Below, piece after piece: positions 22,604 to 35,636 of a stretch of 64,000 nt of DNA (position 1 is its first letter; each line of letters opens with the position of its first letter). Both the position numbers and the translations under genes were made by a program. The notes below the pieces were generated by a model. The model did not search any database and had not been told where the DNA came from. It worked only from the letters and a program-made list of their open reading frames with translations. Source of the stretch: Smittia aterrima (lineage: Eukaryota; Arthropoda; Insecta; Diptera; Chironomidae). The stretch is taken from positions 12,865,537-12,929,536 of the forward strand of contig CP093829.1 of assembly GCA_033063855.1 (NCBI GenBank), written 5' to 3'.

Positions 22604-24910
22604 GACTTCTCTGTTTTATCTAATTGATTCCAAAATGAGGAAAAGAAAGAAAATCACTTTCATTTATCGGAAAGTTGATGAATTCCATTTTAGGATTTCT
22701 CGTGACGATTACGACTGACATTTTCCCAAGAAGCGTTGCAAAACTTTCTCACTGACTTAATAGTCGCGATCGTAATGAACACTCGCCGATAGTAAGAAAA
22801 CAATTTTCTTCCTAATTGGGTTATCAAGATTGTCCTCGCTCAACTTCTTTTGGTAACAAGTAGTCGAATGTCACGCAATGATGAGGAGGGTGCGCATAGG
22901 GCGAAACTAGGTGAACCGAAGCCGGGAAAAGAAACAAAGCCACCCTTTATTTACAATACCGCTATCGCTTAGCGCTCTGTTTAGCCTGACGTCATCCCCA
23001 AAAAATTTATGCGCGAGCTTCACCGTAATTTATCAGGGGAAAGCAACAAACTGAATTCGCTTTCAATGCTAGAAATATATGTGATCATCATCGTAATGAT
23101 CATCACCGACACGTCCAGCTGCTTCGCAATCGTTCAATTGTTTTTCCTCTTCGCGAAGGTCATTTTCTTAACAACACGTCAGCTATTAATAAACCGAAAA
23201 AAATGTTTGATTCATCTCGTCTCTGTTTTCGCGCCGCAATCATCATTCGCGATATTTTTTCTTCTATGCCACAGCTAGCAGCAGAAAGAAGAATATCTAC
23301 ACAGCACGGAGTGTCATGATGTCATTTCGGTCGAAAATAAATTCTCATATCGCATCAAAGCAATAATTATATTGAACTTGTCTATCTTTCAAGTTTTTCG
23401 TATTTACTATCGAGTGCGCTCGTCTTAATCTTTCCGCTGATAAAAAGTCCGGAACGATAATAAAAAATTGTTTGCAAACGAGAGTCCCCCGAAATAGTTT
23501 AACCGATTATCGTTTTCATTTGTTGACGCGCATCAATTGCAGAGAAGAGACGAAGATAACTAACATTCAATGATAATTTCCGGGCTTGTAATAATCAAAC
23601 TCGCGACGAGTGCAAGCGCGCGCTTTAAACAATTGATTTTGATTAATTCTGGATAATTTATATTTGAATAAATTTCAATGTTCTCAAATTACTTATTGTT
23701 GCTTTGTATCATCAAATTTGTTTTATTGCTTCATGGCTCTCAACAAGGCAAAGCCGTTAGCTAATGTTTACCAACTCGAGCTTAGAGATTTTGAAATCTT
23801 TTCTCATGTTTGCCGAGAAGTGTTTTGTTCAATTTGTTAGCAAGTGTTGAATGGGAAATAGTTTTAAAAGCTCGAACCATCCTCAAGGCTTCTCTCGTTG
23901 TGTCAATTGATAAGATGATGACTGAGTCATCGGATTTTTTCACATCCTTACAACGAGCGCATGCGTCGATATTGATCCCAATGAAGTTGATGTTAACTTT
24001 TTCTCATGAGATGAAAAGGCTGAAAGCTTTTTCCTACCAACCATTATTTACTTGATTCAAAGATAATAATTTAAAATCTATTCACGTCGCTTGCGACATT
24101 CAATGACGTCAGGTGAGAATTGTTCTCGCTTTCAAACAGGTTCTCTTCCCATCAACAATAGAAACGGTTGTAAAGTTAGAATTTCCCTTTCGCTTTTCTT
24201 TTATTGCACTGCGTAAAAGCGCGAGACTTCGCGAATATAATTAATGTCCTTTGGCACACACCTTGATTTGACTAATTTAACAAACACGACAGCGGATGAT
24301 TTAATTCAATTTTAATTTGCCCAACACGTTTGATAACAAGCAAATATTTTTCAGCTTCTTCTCTGATGAACACACGAAGTCCAACTGAAGAAAAAAGTTT
24401 TTTGCGCCGTTTCATTTTCTCACGATAGCAGAGCATAAACGCGTTCTCATATGATTCGCTCATAGGCAGACGAAAAAAGCTTCTCCCCCATACCATTTGA
24501 TTATAAATTTAGTGCTGGTTGACTCTCTCTCGCCCTTTTTCTAATGAAACATAAAATTTCACTTGTAGCGCTTGTGAATGACTTATTAACGGTTTTCGTT
24601 TAAACAGATTTGTGAATGTTCCCCTCGCGCGAACTCAGGCTCAAACCCATTTTTAAAAAATTGATTTTGCAATAAATGAAGATACTACAGAAATAAAGGT
24701 TTCCTTGAATTTCTTAATACTTTCGGACGATTTGCCGCAAATTGCTTCACAATTATCGAGTTTAAAATAATTTATTAAATTTGCTTGGTGGTTTTATGGA
24801 CGAAGTCTGAAAACACCTCCCAAGTTATAAAATTGTTTTGATTTTTCATCACGGCGAGAAATAAGATTTCTTTTTTCACAATCAAGAAGGCGTTAATTTA
24901 ACAAAACATT
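22604..24910. other. Divergent intergenic region between TPPP and mS34
   Basis: 2.3 kb that should carry TPPP regulatory sequence and upstream exons or UTR. It is moderately AT-rich with several GAGA/CTCT patches and short palindromes such as TGATCATCATCGTAATGATCA near 23082. I found no ORF with coding character, tRNA or transposon. Confidence 0.4.
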
Positions 24911-25595
24911 ATGGCAACTATCAAATTAATTGGTCGGACTACTGACTTCAATGGAAGATCTCTTTGGCAGATCCTCAGCAACCTTAAGAATTTTGGAATT
25001 GGCCGAGTTGTTGGTTAGTAAAAATATTTTTAATTTAGATCAATCATTTAAATTGACAATCATTGATTTTAGTGCGATCAAAGTTTGAACGATATGAAGA
25101 GAAGAGCTTCATGAAGATTCTCAAGGTTGAAGCACTTCCAGAGTTCTCAGCTGACAGTCTAGTGAGTGAATGATCCCACACATATATTAATATTTAATTC
25201 TAATTGAACTTTACTTTTTCTAGCTTGATCGCAAGTGCCGTGTTTGGGTTGAGAAAGTTTTTCGAGGTAAAAAATTTGATAAGCCGATTTGCATCTATGC
25301 TGCTTCATATAAACAAGACTACCGATTACTGTCAAAGAAGGAAGAGCCGGATTACTGCAAGCTCACTGAACGAGAAATTAGAATTCTCCCACGAGAAATT
25401 GACTTGCCGCCTCTTCTGAAAGAATTTGTAAAGAAAGAAACTGGCAAATCAGATCCTAAAATGAAAACCAAGTTTGAATACAAGTTATTTAAAAACACAC
25501 GATTGGCGGAAGAAGGTGAAAAGCCGAATACGGAAATCGTTATGGGAGTCGGTAAACCTCATCCAACAGGAAAGAGCTTGTACCAGAATCTTTAA
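24911..25595 (+). CDS. mRpS34: Mitochondrial small ribosomal subunit protein mS34
   Basis: Exons 24911-25013, 25073-25161 and 25224-25595 encode 187 residues. Conserved MRPS34 features are IKLIGRTTDFNGRSLWQILS, LKNFGIGRVVVRSKFERYEE, SFMKILKVEALPEF and the C-terminal ...PTGKSLYQNL. mS34 is a metazoan-specific component of the 28S mitoribosomal subunit body. Splice phases agree throughout. A polyadenylation signal AATAAA (25598-25603) begins three bases after the stop, so the 3' UTR is very short. It converges with the serine protease homologue 208 bp away. Confidence 0.93.
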
Positions 25596-25803
25596 TCAAT
25601 AAACAACTAGTTTGTGTTTAGAAAACTTAGTTTTATTAACTAAAAGAATAAATTAGCTTTAAATTATACAACGTTGAGTCTCACTGGATGCAAATAATTT
25701 GCAATTACTCTTCCATCCATCGCAATCGATGAAAATCACTTTTTGACTTTTTATCTTAACGAGATTTGGAATTTTGATATAAATTAAGGAGATGTTGGTC
25801 AAA

Positions 25804-28800
25804 TTAATATCTTTGAGTGATTTGTCCGATCCAGTCCAAATAGTGTGAGACTCGAACATAAACTCCGGGAACATTAGCTTTTCCACATCCAATTCCCCTA
25901 GAAAAGTTAAATCGTTAGACTTATTCGTCATTTCCAAATTCTTGATATTCTTACCATGATACAATTCCAGCTACATGCCAAGCTCCATTTCGTTCACATA
26001 CAAGCGGGCCGCCTCCATCGCCTTTACAAGCATCTTTTCCTTCTTCACCTCCAGCACAGAGGAATCCAGGATTCAGTTGATAGTTGTAGCCTAAACGTGT
26101 TTGTCTCAACTGTTGCTGACACGTGTTTTGATCGATAATGGGGACATCAACTTCCTTCAAAATGTTTTGGTATTTGCCATACTCCCAATTATCTTTACCC
26201 CAACCTGTGGTCCAGCAACGCTGACGAGTAAAATCGGTGAACTTGTCAGGCAAGCAAGCGGGACTAATGTGAGGTGTTCCGGAGAAATCGACTGGCTGAC
26301 TCAACTTCAAAATTGCAAGATCGTTATCGAGAGTACCTGCGTAATATTCTGGGTGAACCGACACGGAAATCACATCTCGTTCAACATAAGGGAAGAACTC
26401 AACGTCATGGTTGACATCCCATTCTGAATAGAGTGAAGAGAAAGTTCAGTTAAGTTAAGTCGTTTAATGTTGCGCAATACAAATTTACCTCCCAAGCGTA
26501 CTCTCAAATCAAATCCACTGTAGGTTTTCACGCAATGAGCAGCTGTGATGATGTGACTGTTGTCGATCAAAGTTCCACCACAAACATAAACGGATTCTTT
26601 TGGATCCTTTTTGAGAATTGCTGCTTGCCACGGATATTCCCCAAATTCAGAATCTCCATCGATATACGAAGGATTCTTAATACGACCGTTGATTCCTTGC
26701 GCGTTTCTGACACCGCATTTGTTGAATTTGTTTTGCTGTTGAACTTGGAATGGTTGTTGCAAGAATGGTTGTTGTTGATGAGGTGCTCGAACAGGTTTGC
26801 GACAGCAAACGGCTCTTGGACCACATTGCTTGGGTTGATTGTAATAAGCTTGTCTCTATTTAAAAGAAAATTAGGTAAAAAAATCAATTCAATTTAAATT
26901 TTAAATTAATCAACCTTTTCAGCTGACAAAGCTCTCCCTTCATTTTCCTCAGCAGTTGAGTCGACTGATTCCAAACTTTCTTTCTTCTCGATAGAAGCTG
27001 GAACAACCTGATCAGTATCGCGTCGTCGTCTGCTTGATGGGAATGAAACCATGTCGCTACCTTCAGATGATCCTGGTGCTTGAACTGGTGTGGACTGAAG
27101 AATATTTCTATTAGAATTCTGATCGTAATTATTGAATTGCCTTGCGTATCTGATTTCGTTGGGATTCGTTTGTAAATCATCAAACTTGAAAGGATTTTGA
27201 GCACTGAATCCGCTCTTGATTCTTTGAGCGTTAGCAGCGTATTCCTGAATCGAGTTGTCGAGAACTTGGGGAGCTTGTCGAGAGAAGTCATCGTTTGGAG
27301 GAAAGCTTTGAAGTGAATTTCCATTTGGAGGAAAGCTTTGAAGCGAATTTCCATTTGGAGGGAAGCTTTGAAGAGAGTTTCCGCCAAGTGGGAAGTTTTG
27401 AAGAGAATTTCCATTTTGTCCGATGGGAGAAAAGCTTTGAAGAGAATTTCCATTTGAATCAAAAGGCGGGAAATGTTGAAGTGAATTTCCATTTTCATCG
27501 AAGGGAAGCGATTGTTGGTTCGCATTATCAACTTCATTAAGATTAGATAAATAACCACCAGAAGAAGTATCTTCGTCAGAATCAACTTCACTGCTGCTTC
27601 GTAGTCCTAACAAATCAGTGTTCAACGCAATATCTTCGAAAAGCAATTCCTTTTGATGCTTAAATTTCTTCAAAAGAGAAGGTTTGTGAAGAAGATGATG
27701 ATGCGGGGGAGGATGATGTAAGATCGGACCGTCGAAATGGTGAGGTGGAGGGTGTGGGAAGATCGGGCCATCAAAATGATGAGGTGGGAAAGCAGGGCCT
27801 TCAAAATGATGATGATGGTGTGGATCAAATGGCAAAAATGGTGGTGGCGCGTGAGGATAGCGATGCAAATGCTTATGATAATGTTGATGTAATGGCGCTT
27901 TCTTATGAGCGAGGAGACTTCCAATTTTGCCGATGATATTTTCACTTGGTGACAAATGCAAATTCACGAATGGTTTCAACAATTTCTCGCCATGTTCACT
28001 TTTCGTGACTTGGAATGAAAACAATGGATTGACATTCAACAGTCCAAGATTTAGGCCATTTGGGGTGAGAGCTCCGAAGTGAGGGTTGTTCGTAGGGAAT
28101 CCGTAAGGAGAGATCGGATAACCAGTTTGGGTTGGAAAAGGCAAACCAAATGAAACGCCTAGTGTCGGCACAATCTTTTTCCCAAAACCACCGACACCTC
28201 CGTAAGGCGGTGGATGGTGGGGCGGATAACCAGGAGGCCCATGTCCGAAGCCAAATAATCGCTATGGCAAAATAAAACAACACAATTAAGCTCATGATTT
28301 CACATTAGAGATCCAACAACCATTTTTAGTGACGGTGAGAGTGTAAATGGCGGTAGCATCTCGCTGTTTAGTTCTGATTTAATTGTGTTGTTTTAATGTT
28401 AGTCACCGCGGGATTGTATCACGCTTTCACGTTGTGCAATCGAGTGTTAATCGTTTCGAACGAAAATGTATTAAGAGACCGAACAGATACGCAAGCGACA
28501 ATATAGAGAAAAAGAAAATTTGTGGTAATTGTATAATAGACTTACGCCTTCGCCCTGCACTTTGTCTTGATCGTTCACTTGGCGTTTTGAGATTTTATGG
28601 ACTTCTGTGGCATTTTTGTTGTCAACTTCTTTTGTGACCCGGGTGACAGTTGAATTGTCGTCTGCCTCAATATCCGATGAAAGATGTCTTGGATCGAGTG
28701 GGAGAATTAAATCGTCGCGACGTCCAACAACATCTTGTGCTGGACATTGCTCAAATGGAACACAGACACAGTCAAATTGATCCTGACGAGCTGATTCGAA

Positions 28801-30135
28801 GCCTTGATACTTCTCGCCTTGGTTAAATTGGTTTTTGCTGTATTTTTGTTGAGAATTGAACTGTTGCTGTTGATTGTAGTTGTTGTTAAACTGAGATTGT
28901 CCTAAGCCGTTACCTCGATTTCCATTGACATTTAATTCTTTCTTGTAAAAGTCTGGAGCTCCACTTTGATAACTTGAACCGACGTTATTGTAAATTCCGT
29001 TGGAGCCATCGCTGAACTGAGGTGGACCTGTGTTTAATTGGTTTTGTTGTTGGCTATAACCAGCGCCGCTTGAGAATTGACTTGACTCAAAAACTGGCTT
29101 AACATTAGTAGAGGCTCCACCATAAATCCCTTGACCAGAAGCTCCATTGTAACCTCCTTGCGATCCTGATGCTCCATTATAAATTCCTTGAGAGCCTTGA
29201 GAGTTGACTCCTTTGTATTCAAAATCTGATCCGCTCGGGCTGAATCCACCAGGGGGACCGTTGTTGCTACCTGATTGAACAAATCCACTGGTTTGATACG
29301 AGCTCGCCAAGTTATTTACTGCTGAGTATTCAGAGATGGGAGTATTGACAAGAATTTTTGATGCGTCGACTGGGGCAGAACCGTCAACGTGAACGTAGTG
29401 ATGATGAACGTGATGGTTTTGTGAAACCCCAGAAACTCCACCAATTTGTCCAACTTCACGTTTTCCTTGATTAACAATGATTGTTGGCTTCTCTGTGTAT
29501 CCGAACTTTATCGAAGACGGTGCTGACTCAGTTTCGTAGAATTCCATTCCAAATTTCTGTGAGATTGGCTTTGAGGACTGGAAGTTGTTGAGACTCGACT
29601 GAGGAGCGTAGCCAACTTTTCTTGGAGGCTGTTGTTGAGGTGGAAAATTTCCCGGAAGTGGCACTGGTCTCGGTTGTCCGTAATGATTTGCATTTGAGAA
29701 CTGTGGAGGTCTTGCAACAGGGCGTTGAGCATAGACTGGGCCTGGTGGGGGTTGAGTGTAAATATATCTGACCGGAGGCCGCTTTTCGCATTCCATTAAA
29801 CCCAAACTGCAAAGTTTATCGCGAATAAGGTTACGAGCTTGTGAATCATCGCCATTAAGCAGTGCTTCTTTGACAGTTGGGTCACTGTAAACTTCGTCCA
29901 ATCCTTCAATACTTCTGCCTTGATGACTTGAGTCAATGATCTCGTCAATTACATCATCGAAACTAGCTTCAGACATTGTTGCATTAGGTGAGAATTCTTG
30001 AATCGTTTGCTGCTCAATCGAGGGTGTCGCATCAAACTCTCTTCTGTTCAATACTCTTTCTTTAATTTCCTCCTCGCACTGCACCGTCGCAAGTAGCAAA
30101 ATGCTATTAAAAAATAGCAGCAACCTCAATCTCAT
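25804..30135 (-). CDS. Inactive clip-type serine protease homologue, very long (scarface/CLIPA-like)
   Basis: Five minus-strand exons (28546-30135, 26915-28261, 26489-26855, 25955-26423, 25804-25897) sum to 1288 residues. A signal peptide (MRLRLLLFFNSILLLATVQC) precedes a Gln/Gly/Asn-rich region. A Cys module DCVCVPFEQC ends exon 1. About 450 residues rich in His, Pro and NGNSLQSFPPN repeats fill exon 2, and the partner Cys module QCGPRAVCCRKP opens exon 3. The C-terminal chymotrypsin fold (about 1040-1285) keeps His (TAAHC) and Asp (LDNDLAILKL), but the catalytic Ser is Gly (CKGDGGGPLVC), so it should be proteolytically dead. Such homologues act as cofactors in extracellular cascades (melanisation, adhesion, JNK-linked closure). 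Orthology to scarface is a guess from layout. Confidence 0.88.
27290..27500 (-). repeat. Coding repeat of the NGNSLQSFPP unit
   Basis: About seven tandem copies of a 33-36 bp unit encoding variants of PPNGNSLQSF inside exon 2 of the serine protease homologue. The copies nearest 27300-27370 are almost identical, suggesting recent slippage or unequal exchange. Confidence 0.8.
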
Positions 30136-33100
30136 CTGCGAAAAACGAAAACAAAGAGTTGTATAAGCGAAAGTGAAATCCTGTGATGTTGCGTAGGAGT
30201 CGATCGCGCCAAAATAAGCTCTTGTTAACGACCCGTTAAATGCAAATGTGTGATGTAACAAGAGTTTTGCGAAGCTATTGAGCTCACTCTCGCTTTCTTT
30301 TGGACGCCAAAGCAAAGATCACAACATCGTAACGAAGCAGAAAACTTTCTTTTTCTTCTGTTCCGTTCAACTCGAGTGCTTTTCATGATTGCATTAAGAT
30401 TTAAGTGACAACTATTATGCAGTTGCGGTTTAAAGTTCTTCTTGGCTTCGATTGTCTTCTCTTGACAAAATCATTCGAATACCTCAGATTAAATCATTTA
30501 TTTTGTCAATTTAATTTTCTCTAAAATATTAAAATTTTGGAAAATTTGCTTCAAGTTTTCCAAAAACATTCTTATTTTTTTTCTTTCTGTTATAATATTT
30601 TCTGTTTAATAAACTAATAGGGATTTTTGGAAATCCTTTCTCTTCGATTGTCACTTTTCTAATTTATTTCTATAATCAAACTTCACAAATTTAGTTTCCT
30701 CACCTTATCTGATTTGTTTGTTATACAATTTTATAAATACTTAAAATATTTTCTTGAGACTATGCGCGAATTTTCACTGCTTAACGAGGACTGAAGCTCA
30801 GTCTCAAAAATACTGCGAATTTATAAAATCCCACTTCGACTCTTTTAACCGTCTTAACTTTTTTTCTGTCATTTCTCTTAAGAAAAAAAAGCCACTAACA
30901 CAGTCGCGACTTTGTTAGTGAGAGGAGTATCAAACTCGGGCATGACTTATTTTTAAAAGCTCACTGCATTTCCTTACGGGAAGTTTCTGACTACGACACT
31001 GTTCGAGTTTGAAAAAATCTTTTTGTTAAACAACCGCGATGTTTTCGTTATTCTCATAGGTCTGAGTTTTTCCCGGTACTTTCTCTCAAGTGTTTATGAC
31101 ATCATCGCCTTAAAGTGGTTTAATTTCACGAACAGGATTTAAAGCTTGGCGGATTCGTGCAAGAACAAGCCAAGTCCATGTTTGATTCAGTTCCATTGCG
31201 TCATGAAACTTTTTCCCTACATGCAAGAAATGCTTTTTGAAAAACCCGATTGCACAAAGACAAGACTTTACATTGTGGAAAAACCAAAATCATTACGTTT
31301 TGCATCAGGTCAAGGCACGATGAGAGTGTAGAAGAATAATAGCGAGAAGAAAGCGAAAACGTGTGGCGAACGAGTTTATGAAAAAGTGATTACGGTTCTC
31401 GAATTTATTGCGCAACGTCTCGCAACCATGGAAAGAGGGATTTTCCATGCTCAGCAATTATAGAGAAAAAGAGATCCGCGATGAGCATGATAAACCAAAG
31501 ACGCGTCGATGCACGTCATTTGGATTTGATTGAGCAACACTATAGACGATCGTTCGTGAATTTTGTTGCATAACTTGGGCTTTGCTGTCTGAAATATTAA
31601 TTTAGTTGCGATTAGCTTGAGACGCTTCATGAGCCGACGATGATGAGTCATTCGACTTTTTCCCAGCCGGCGAAATAAGTGAAAGTGCATGGCGAATGAT
31701 CTTGGAAGTTGAAGCACACAACGGAGAAGGAAAAAAATGTAAACAGACGAAATGTAAGAAGAGAATCATCGCACGTTATAGTTTCAAACAGCCCGAGCGA
31801 TAAATTATTTTCTCGCGATCATGTGAGAAAGCGAAATTGATAAATGTTCCGCGGAAGAGAAACCGGTCCTAAGTATGTCGCCTCATGTGACATAACATGG
31901 TTTTGTTTGCTTCTCTTATTACATTCAGTTTCGCGCGCACAATGTCAAGTTCAATGATATTAGCGCCACATTCATCTTCGTTTGCTACCGTTTTCAACGC
32001 TAAACAATAAATATTATGTTCAGTTAGCCGTAGTTTCAAGCTTCTTCAAGTTGAAGGCTTCAACGCATTGGGATTATAAGCTTGAATTTTCGCTGACTCA
32101 AAATTTATTGAACAAATTTGCTCATTTCGGTCTAATCAAGTTAAGTTTTTTATTCATGTTGATGTTTGTACTCATACTTGTTTTTAGCCAATTTTGTTTG
32201 CCGACTGTTTGCCGTCATTAAATTAAACTTCATGTATAAAAGAATAAATTTGAAATGTACTTTGAAACAAATATTTTGTAAAAAGCTTTCGCTGTTTTAA
32301 GGTTTTAAAGAGGTGGAGCTTTTTTCAAAGCTTTTTTAAACTTTTCATCATCGAGTTGCTACTTTGAAATATTTATTTAACTGTAATCGACTACCTGAGA
32401 CAGTCTAACACAAAACTATAAACTTTTAAGAAAAATACGATCATAGTTCAAAACATCAACAGGAGCGGTAGTTCAACTTGACTCGAGCAAAAAAACTGAA
32501 GGAAACATGAAGACACGACGGCTTACTAAACATGAATCGCGTGATCTGGCAATGCTACTTTCAGCTGCTGAAGAAAAAGTCAAAGTTCTTACATGCTCAT
32601 TGAAGAGAACGAGAATCACAACTAAAGAAAATGAAGTTATTGTAATTAAGTTAAATTAATTTTCATTTCAACTCTGATTAGTTCCTTGATTCCATCGCTT
32701 AACTTCACGACAAAAACAAGTTTCGACGACTCCTTTTAAACAGAATGTTCAACCTCAGCGTTTTGATTATATGCACATAATAATTAGATCAGCTTTTCGC
32801 TTAAAGAGATCAAGTTTAAGCGACGCACGCAGAACAAGACTTTGGCTTAGAATGAGCCGCCAACGGGTTTCATATGAAATCCTCATGTCACTTGATGATG
32901 TCGAATGATGAAGTCGAATGATGAAACTTTTCTTGCCATTTACAACGAGATTAAATAATTTTCTTGTGTTCGAAACAGATGAAAAATGCAAACAAAGTTT
33001 TTCTTTCGAGTTTATAAAGAGGACAAGTCATGTTGCATAAGCGTCGTCGCAGCTTGGTGGCTATTATTCATTGTAAAGATCTAACACTAATTTGACTAAA

Positions 33101-34096
33101 ATTCAGAGCTGCAAATGAAAATTATAGAGTCGATTTTTAATTGAATATTGTTCGCGGTACAACTTGACTTCGTTCGTCGCGATGACATTGAAAAGCCGAG
33201 GCAATAAAAATCTGAATCTGAAATTACTGGACTCGCTTTTTATGAGATCAACAGCAAGAGTTCGTCTTATGCAATTTACCCGCAGCTTCTCAATGGTCAC
33301 TAAACATTTCAGATAATCGCTTCACGCGAGTCAATGGAACCAACTTTTGCTACACATTCTGTTTTCGTGAGACAAAGTCAAGGCGAAGAGGAAATCAAAG
33401 AGAAGAAAAAGTTTTTTTTTGTACTCGCGAACCTAAGTGAACTTAACTTTTTCTTGCTTGCTTCCTCACCGTTCGATCGTTCATGGACATTGATGCTTTT
33501 TCCGCATAATCGTTTGTGCGTAGAAGAGTTTAGTTGAAGGGAAAAAAAATCTTTGTCAAGGCCGCGAGCGACTTTTCTGATTGATCTAAGATTTTTTTCT
33601 CGAACGTTGAATTAGCAGCGAAAGGAAAATAAACATTTTAAGCTCTCAAGCGGACTAGACAAATTTTTTTTTTATTGTTATTCATGTGATCAGCTTGCAT
33701 GTTGAGCAACTGCCGTTTGTTGTTTTCGTCAAAGTGAGACAATTTCGCTCTTGAAACATATTTTACTGCATGTCCATAACAAGTTGAATCATTGCGAACA
33801 ATAAATAGTTTTTCTTTACGAAAATATTTCACAACTCTCATGATATATTCGTTGCCTGACGACGGACAAAAACTAATAACAACGCAGCACATATTTCTCT
33901 CTATCGGAATCACGACAGTCTTAGCGAAGATATTCCTTTTGTTGACTACCTCAACTCACAACGAAGTATCCTCCACTTCTTGCACTCGTCGATGTTTGTG
34001 TGAAGTGCTTCCAATTGTGCTTTAGTAGTTAATCGCGACAAACACCAACTGACGATAGACTAACACAATCCTAAACCGGAAAATTATGATCGTGGG
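30136..34096. other. Long gene-free region between the serine protease homologue and the cuticle cluster
   Basis: About 4 kb. It holds the serine protease homologue promoter near 30.1-30.4k and a near-perfect 28-bp palindrome (30893-30920). Many short plus- and minus-strand open frames lack splice or coding support. I see no tRNA, transposon terminal repeats or conserved protein. It may hold enhancers for the cuticle cluster (inference). Confidence 0.4.
30893..30920. repeat. 28-bp palindrome with a single mismatched pair
   Basis: Outer arms CACTAACA (30893-30900) and TGTTAGTG (30913-30920) flank a perfect inner decamer AGTCGCGACT (30902-30911). Only the pair 30901/30912 (C against T) breaks the dyad symmetry. 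Confidence 0.85.
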
Positions 34097-34104
34097 TATA
34101 AAAG
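34097..34104 (+). promoter_or_regulatory. TATA box of retinin-like cuticle gene
   Basis: TATAAAAG 95 bp upstream of ATG 34192, with an initiator-like TCATT about 31 bp downstream. Confidence 0.75.
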
Positions 34105-34191
34105 GAATATTGTTTAGTCAAAATGTATCATTCAACTTAAAGAACTCAGTTCGCTTCGACACAAATCTTGTCAAACAAAAAATTATTAAAA

Positions 34192-34842
34192 ATGTTCAAG
34201 TTCGTAGTTTTGTCTTGCTTGGTGTCAGTTGCTTTCGCCGGACTCGTCCATCACGCTCCAGTTGCTCATCATTACGCTGAGGTTCAACATGTTCCTCAAG
34301 TTAAGAATGTTGTCGAATCGCATTTGTCGGTTGTTGAGACCCCAACAATCAACCACGTCGGATCAGTCGTCAAGAATGTCCCCACCGGAGTTTCTCACCA
34401 CAGCTCATCAGTCGTTCACTCAGCAGCCAACGTTGTCGAGCCAATTTACGCTCATGGAGTCCAGAAATCAATTGTGTCAACCCCAATTGCCAAGCAAGTC
34501 GTTGAACATGTCGCAGCTGTTCCAGCAGTCAAATACGTTCATGCCGCCCCTGCAATCCACCAAGCCTACGTCGCAGCTCCAGCTGTTCACACCATTGCTG
34601 CTCCAGCTCACTACGCCGCTGCTCCAGTTGCCCACCATGTCGCTTACTCAGCACCAAAAACTTTGAGCTATGTTGCTGCCCCAGCTCACTACGCTGCTGC
34701 CCCAGCTCACTACGCTGCTGCCCCAGCTCACTACGCTTCAGCTCACTACGCTGCCCCAGCACCACTCCACTACGCTGCTCAAGCTCACTACGCTCCAGCT
34801 CATGCTGCTTACTCTGCATTGCCATATGCCCACCACTATTAA
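34192..34842 (+). CDS. Retinin-like low-complexity cuticular protein
   Basis: An intronless 216-residue protein with signal peptide MFKFVVLSCLVSVAFAG. Residues about 35-105 form a retinin-like domain: ESHLSVVETPTINHVGSVVK, VPTGVSHHSSSVVHS, EPIYAHGVQKSIVSTPIAK. The rest is Ala/His/Tyr/Pro repeats (APAHYAA units, nearly identical at 34679-34735). Proteins of this kind (CPLCA-like) are secreted structural cuticle or lens components in Diptera. Two close paralogues lie at 35749-36279 and 37999-38517 on the other strand. I use ATG 34192 rather than an upstream in-frame codon because it starts the signal peptide. Confidence 0.9.
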   Translation: MFKFVVLSCLVSVAFAGLVHHAPVAHHYAEVQHVPQVKNVVESHLSVVETPTINHVGSVVKNVPTGVSHHSSSVVHSAANVVEPIYAHGVQKSIVSTPIAKQVVEHVAAVPAVKYVHAAPAIHQAYVAAPAVHTIAAPAHYAAAPVAHHVAYSAPKTLSYVAAPAHYAAAPAHYAAAPAHYASAHYAAPAPLHYAAQAHYAPAHAAYSALPYAHHY

Positions 34843-35636
34843 AAGACCAGGAACCCAAACATTTATTTTCTCTCAGCTCAATCGTGATGAAAAAAAAGTT
34901 GTGAAAGATTAGAAAATAAAATGAAATGAAACTTTATAAATAATGAACTGAACATTTTTGTGACTTTTCCTATTTAGTGATCATGCTTATTCATTGTTTC
35001 TATCGAAAAGCGAATGCTTTATTGCCTCACATGCGGTAGCAGCAAAGTATGCATTTAAACTCGAAGTCATATCTTCTCATTAGAGTTTCTCAATGCTTTA
35101 GCGCGTGGAATTTATTCGCTGCTAATCAAGAGCGGTTGAATGAATTGTAAATGAAAAAAGATTATTGTTTGTTGTGATCGAAAAGAAATAAAATAAAATA
35201 CATTGCGCAAACTTCAACTATAACGTCCTTGCCAATTACCCAACAGTCGACTCTGTTCTCAGGCTCATTCATGTCTTTATTATTGCGCTATGCGACGATT
35301 TCGCGATGGTTATTAAACGAACCGACAATGTACTTGATGGCTTCGAATTAAGACATTCATTCGGAAGAGTCATTGAGTGTTGATCATAATTCTTTTAAAC
35401 AAGAAAAACAAATTGTTCGATTCAAATCAGGTAATTTAACAAAATATATTTACGCGAATTACTTTGCATTTTGACCCAAATTTTTGAAACATTTGAGCGT
35501 AATTGTCGTGTTGTGGAATCAAATGTGAACAGGTAATTTAATGCAATCGTTTATGCGCAGCGTGAAAGATGAGACATTTGAGTCCATGAGTTGTTGAGTT
35601 AAACAGTAAAAATTGCAAAAGAAATATTTTTTTTTG
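34843..35636. other. Intergenic region in cuticle cluster
   Basis: AATAAA at 34916 ends the upstream gene. The remainder is AT-rich with no supported gene. Confidence 0.4.

Noticed and set aside
23082..23106. Short palindrome around TGATCATCATCGTAATGATCA
   Set aside because: Short, imperfect arms in simple AT-rich sequence; not distinguishable from chance by eye.
31146..31331. Plus-strand 61-codon open frame in the long gap
   Set aside because: No ATG context, splice sites or recognisable similarity; typical of chance frames in this region.
34529..34912. Several 80-145 codon frames over the retinin-like gene
   Set aside because: Produced by the Ala/His/Tyr codon repeats of the real gene being open in other frames.
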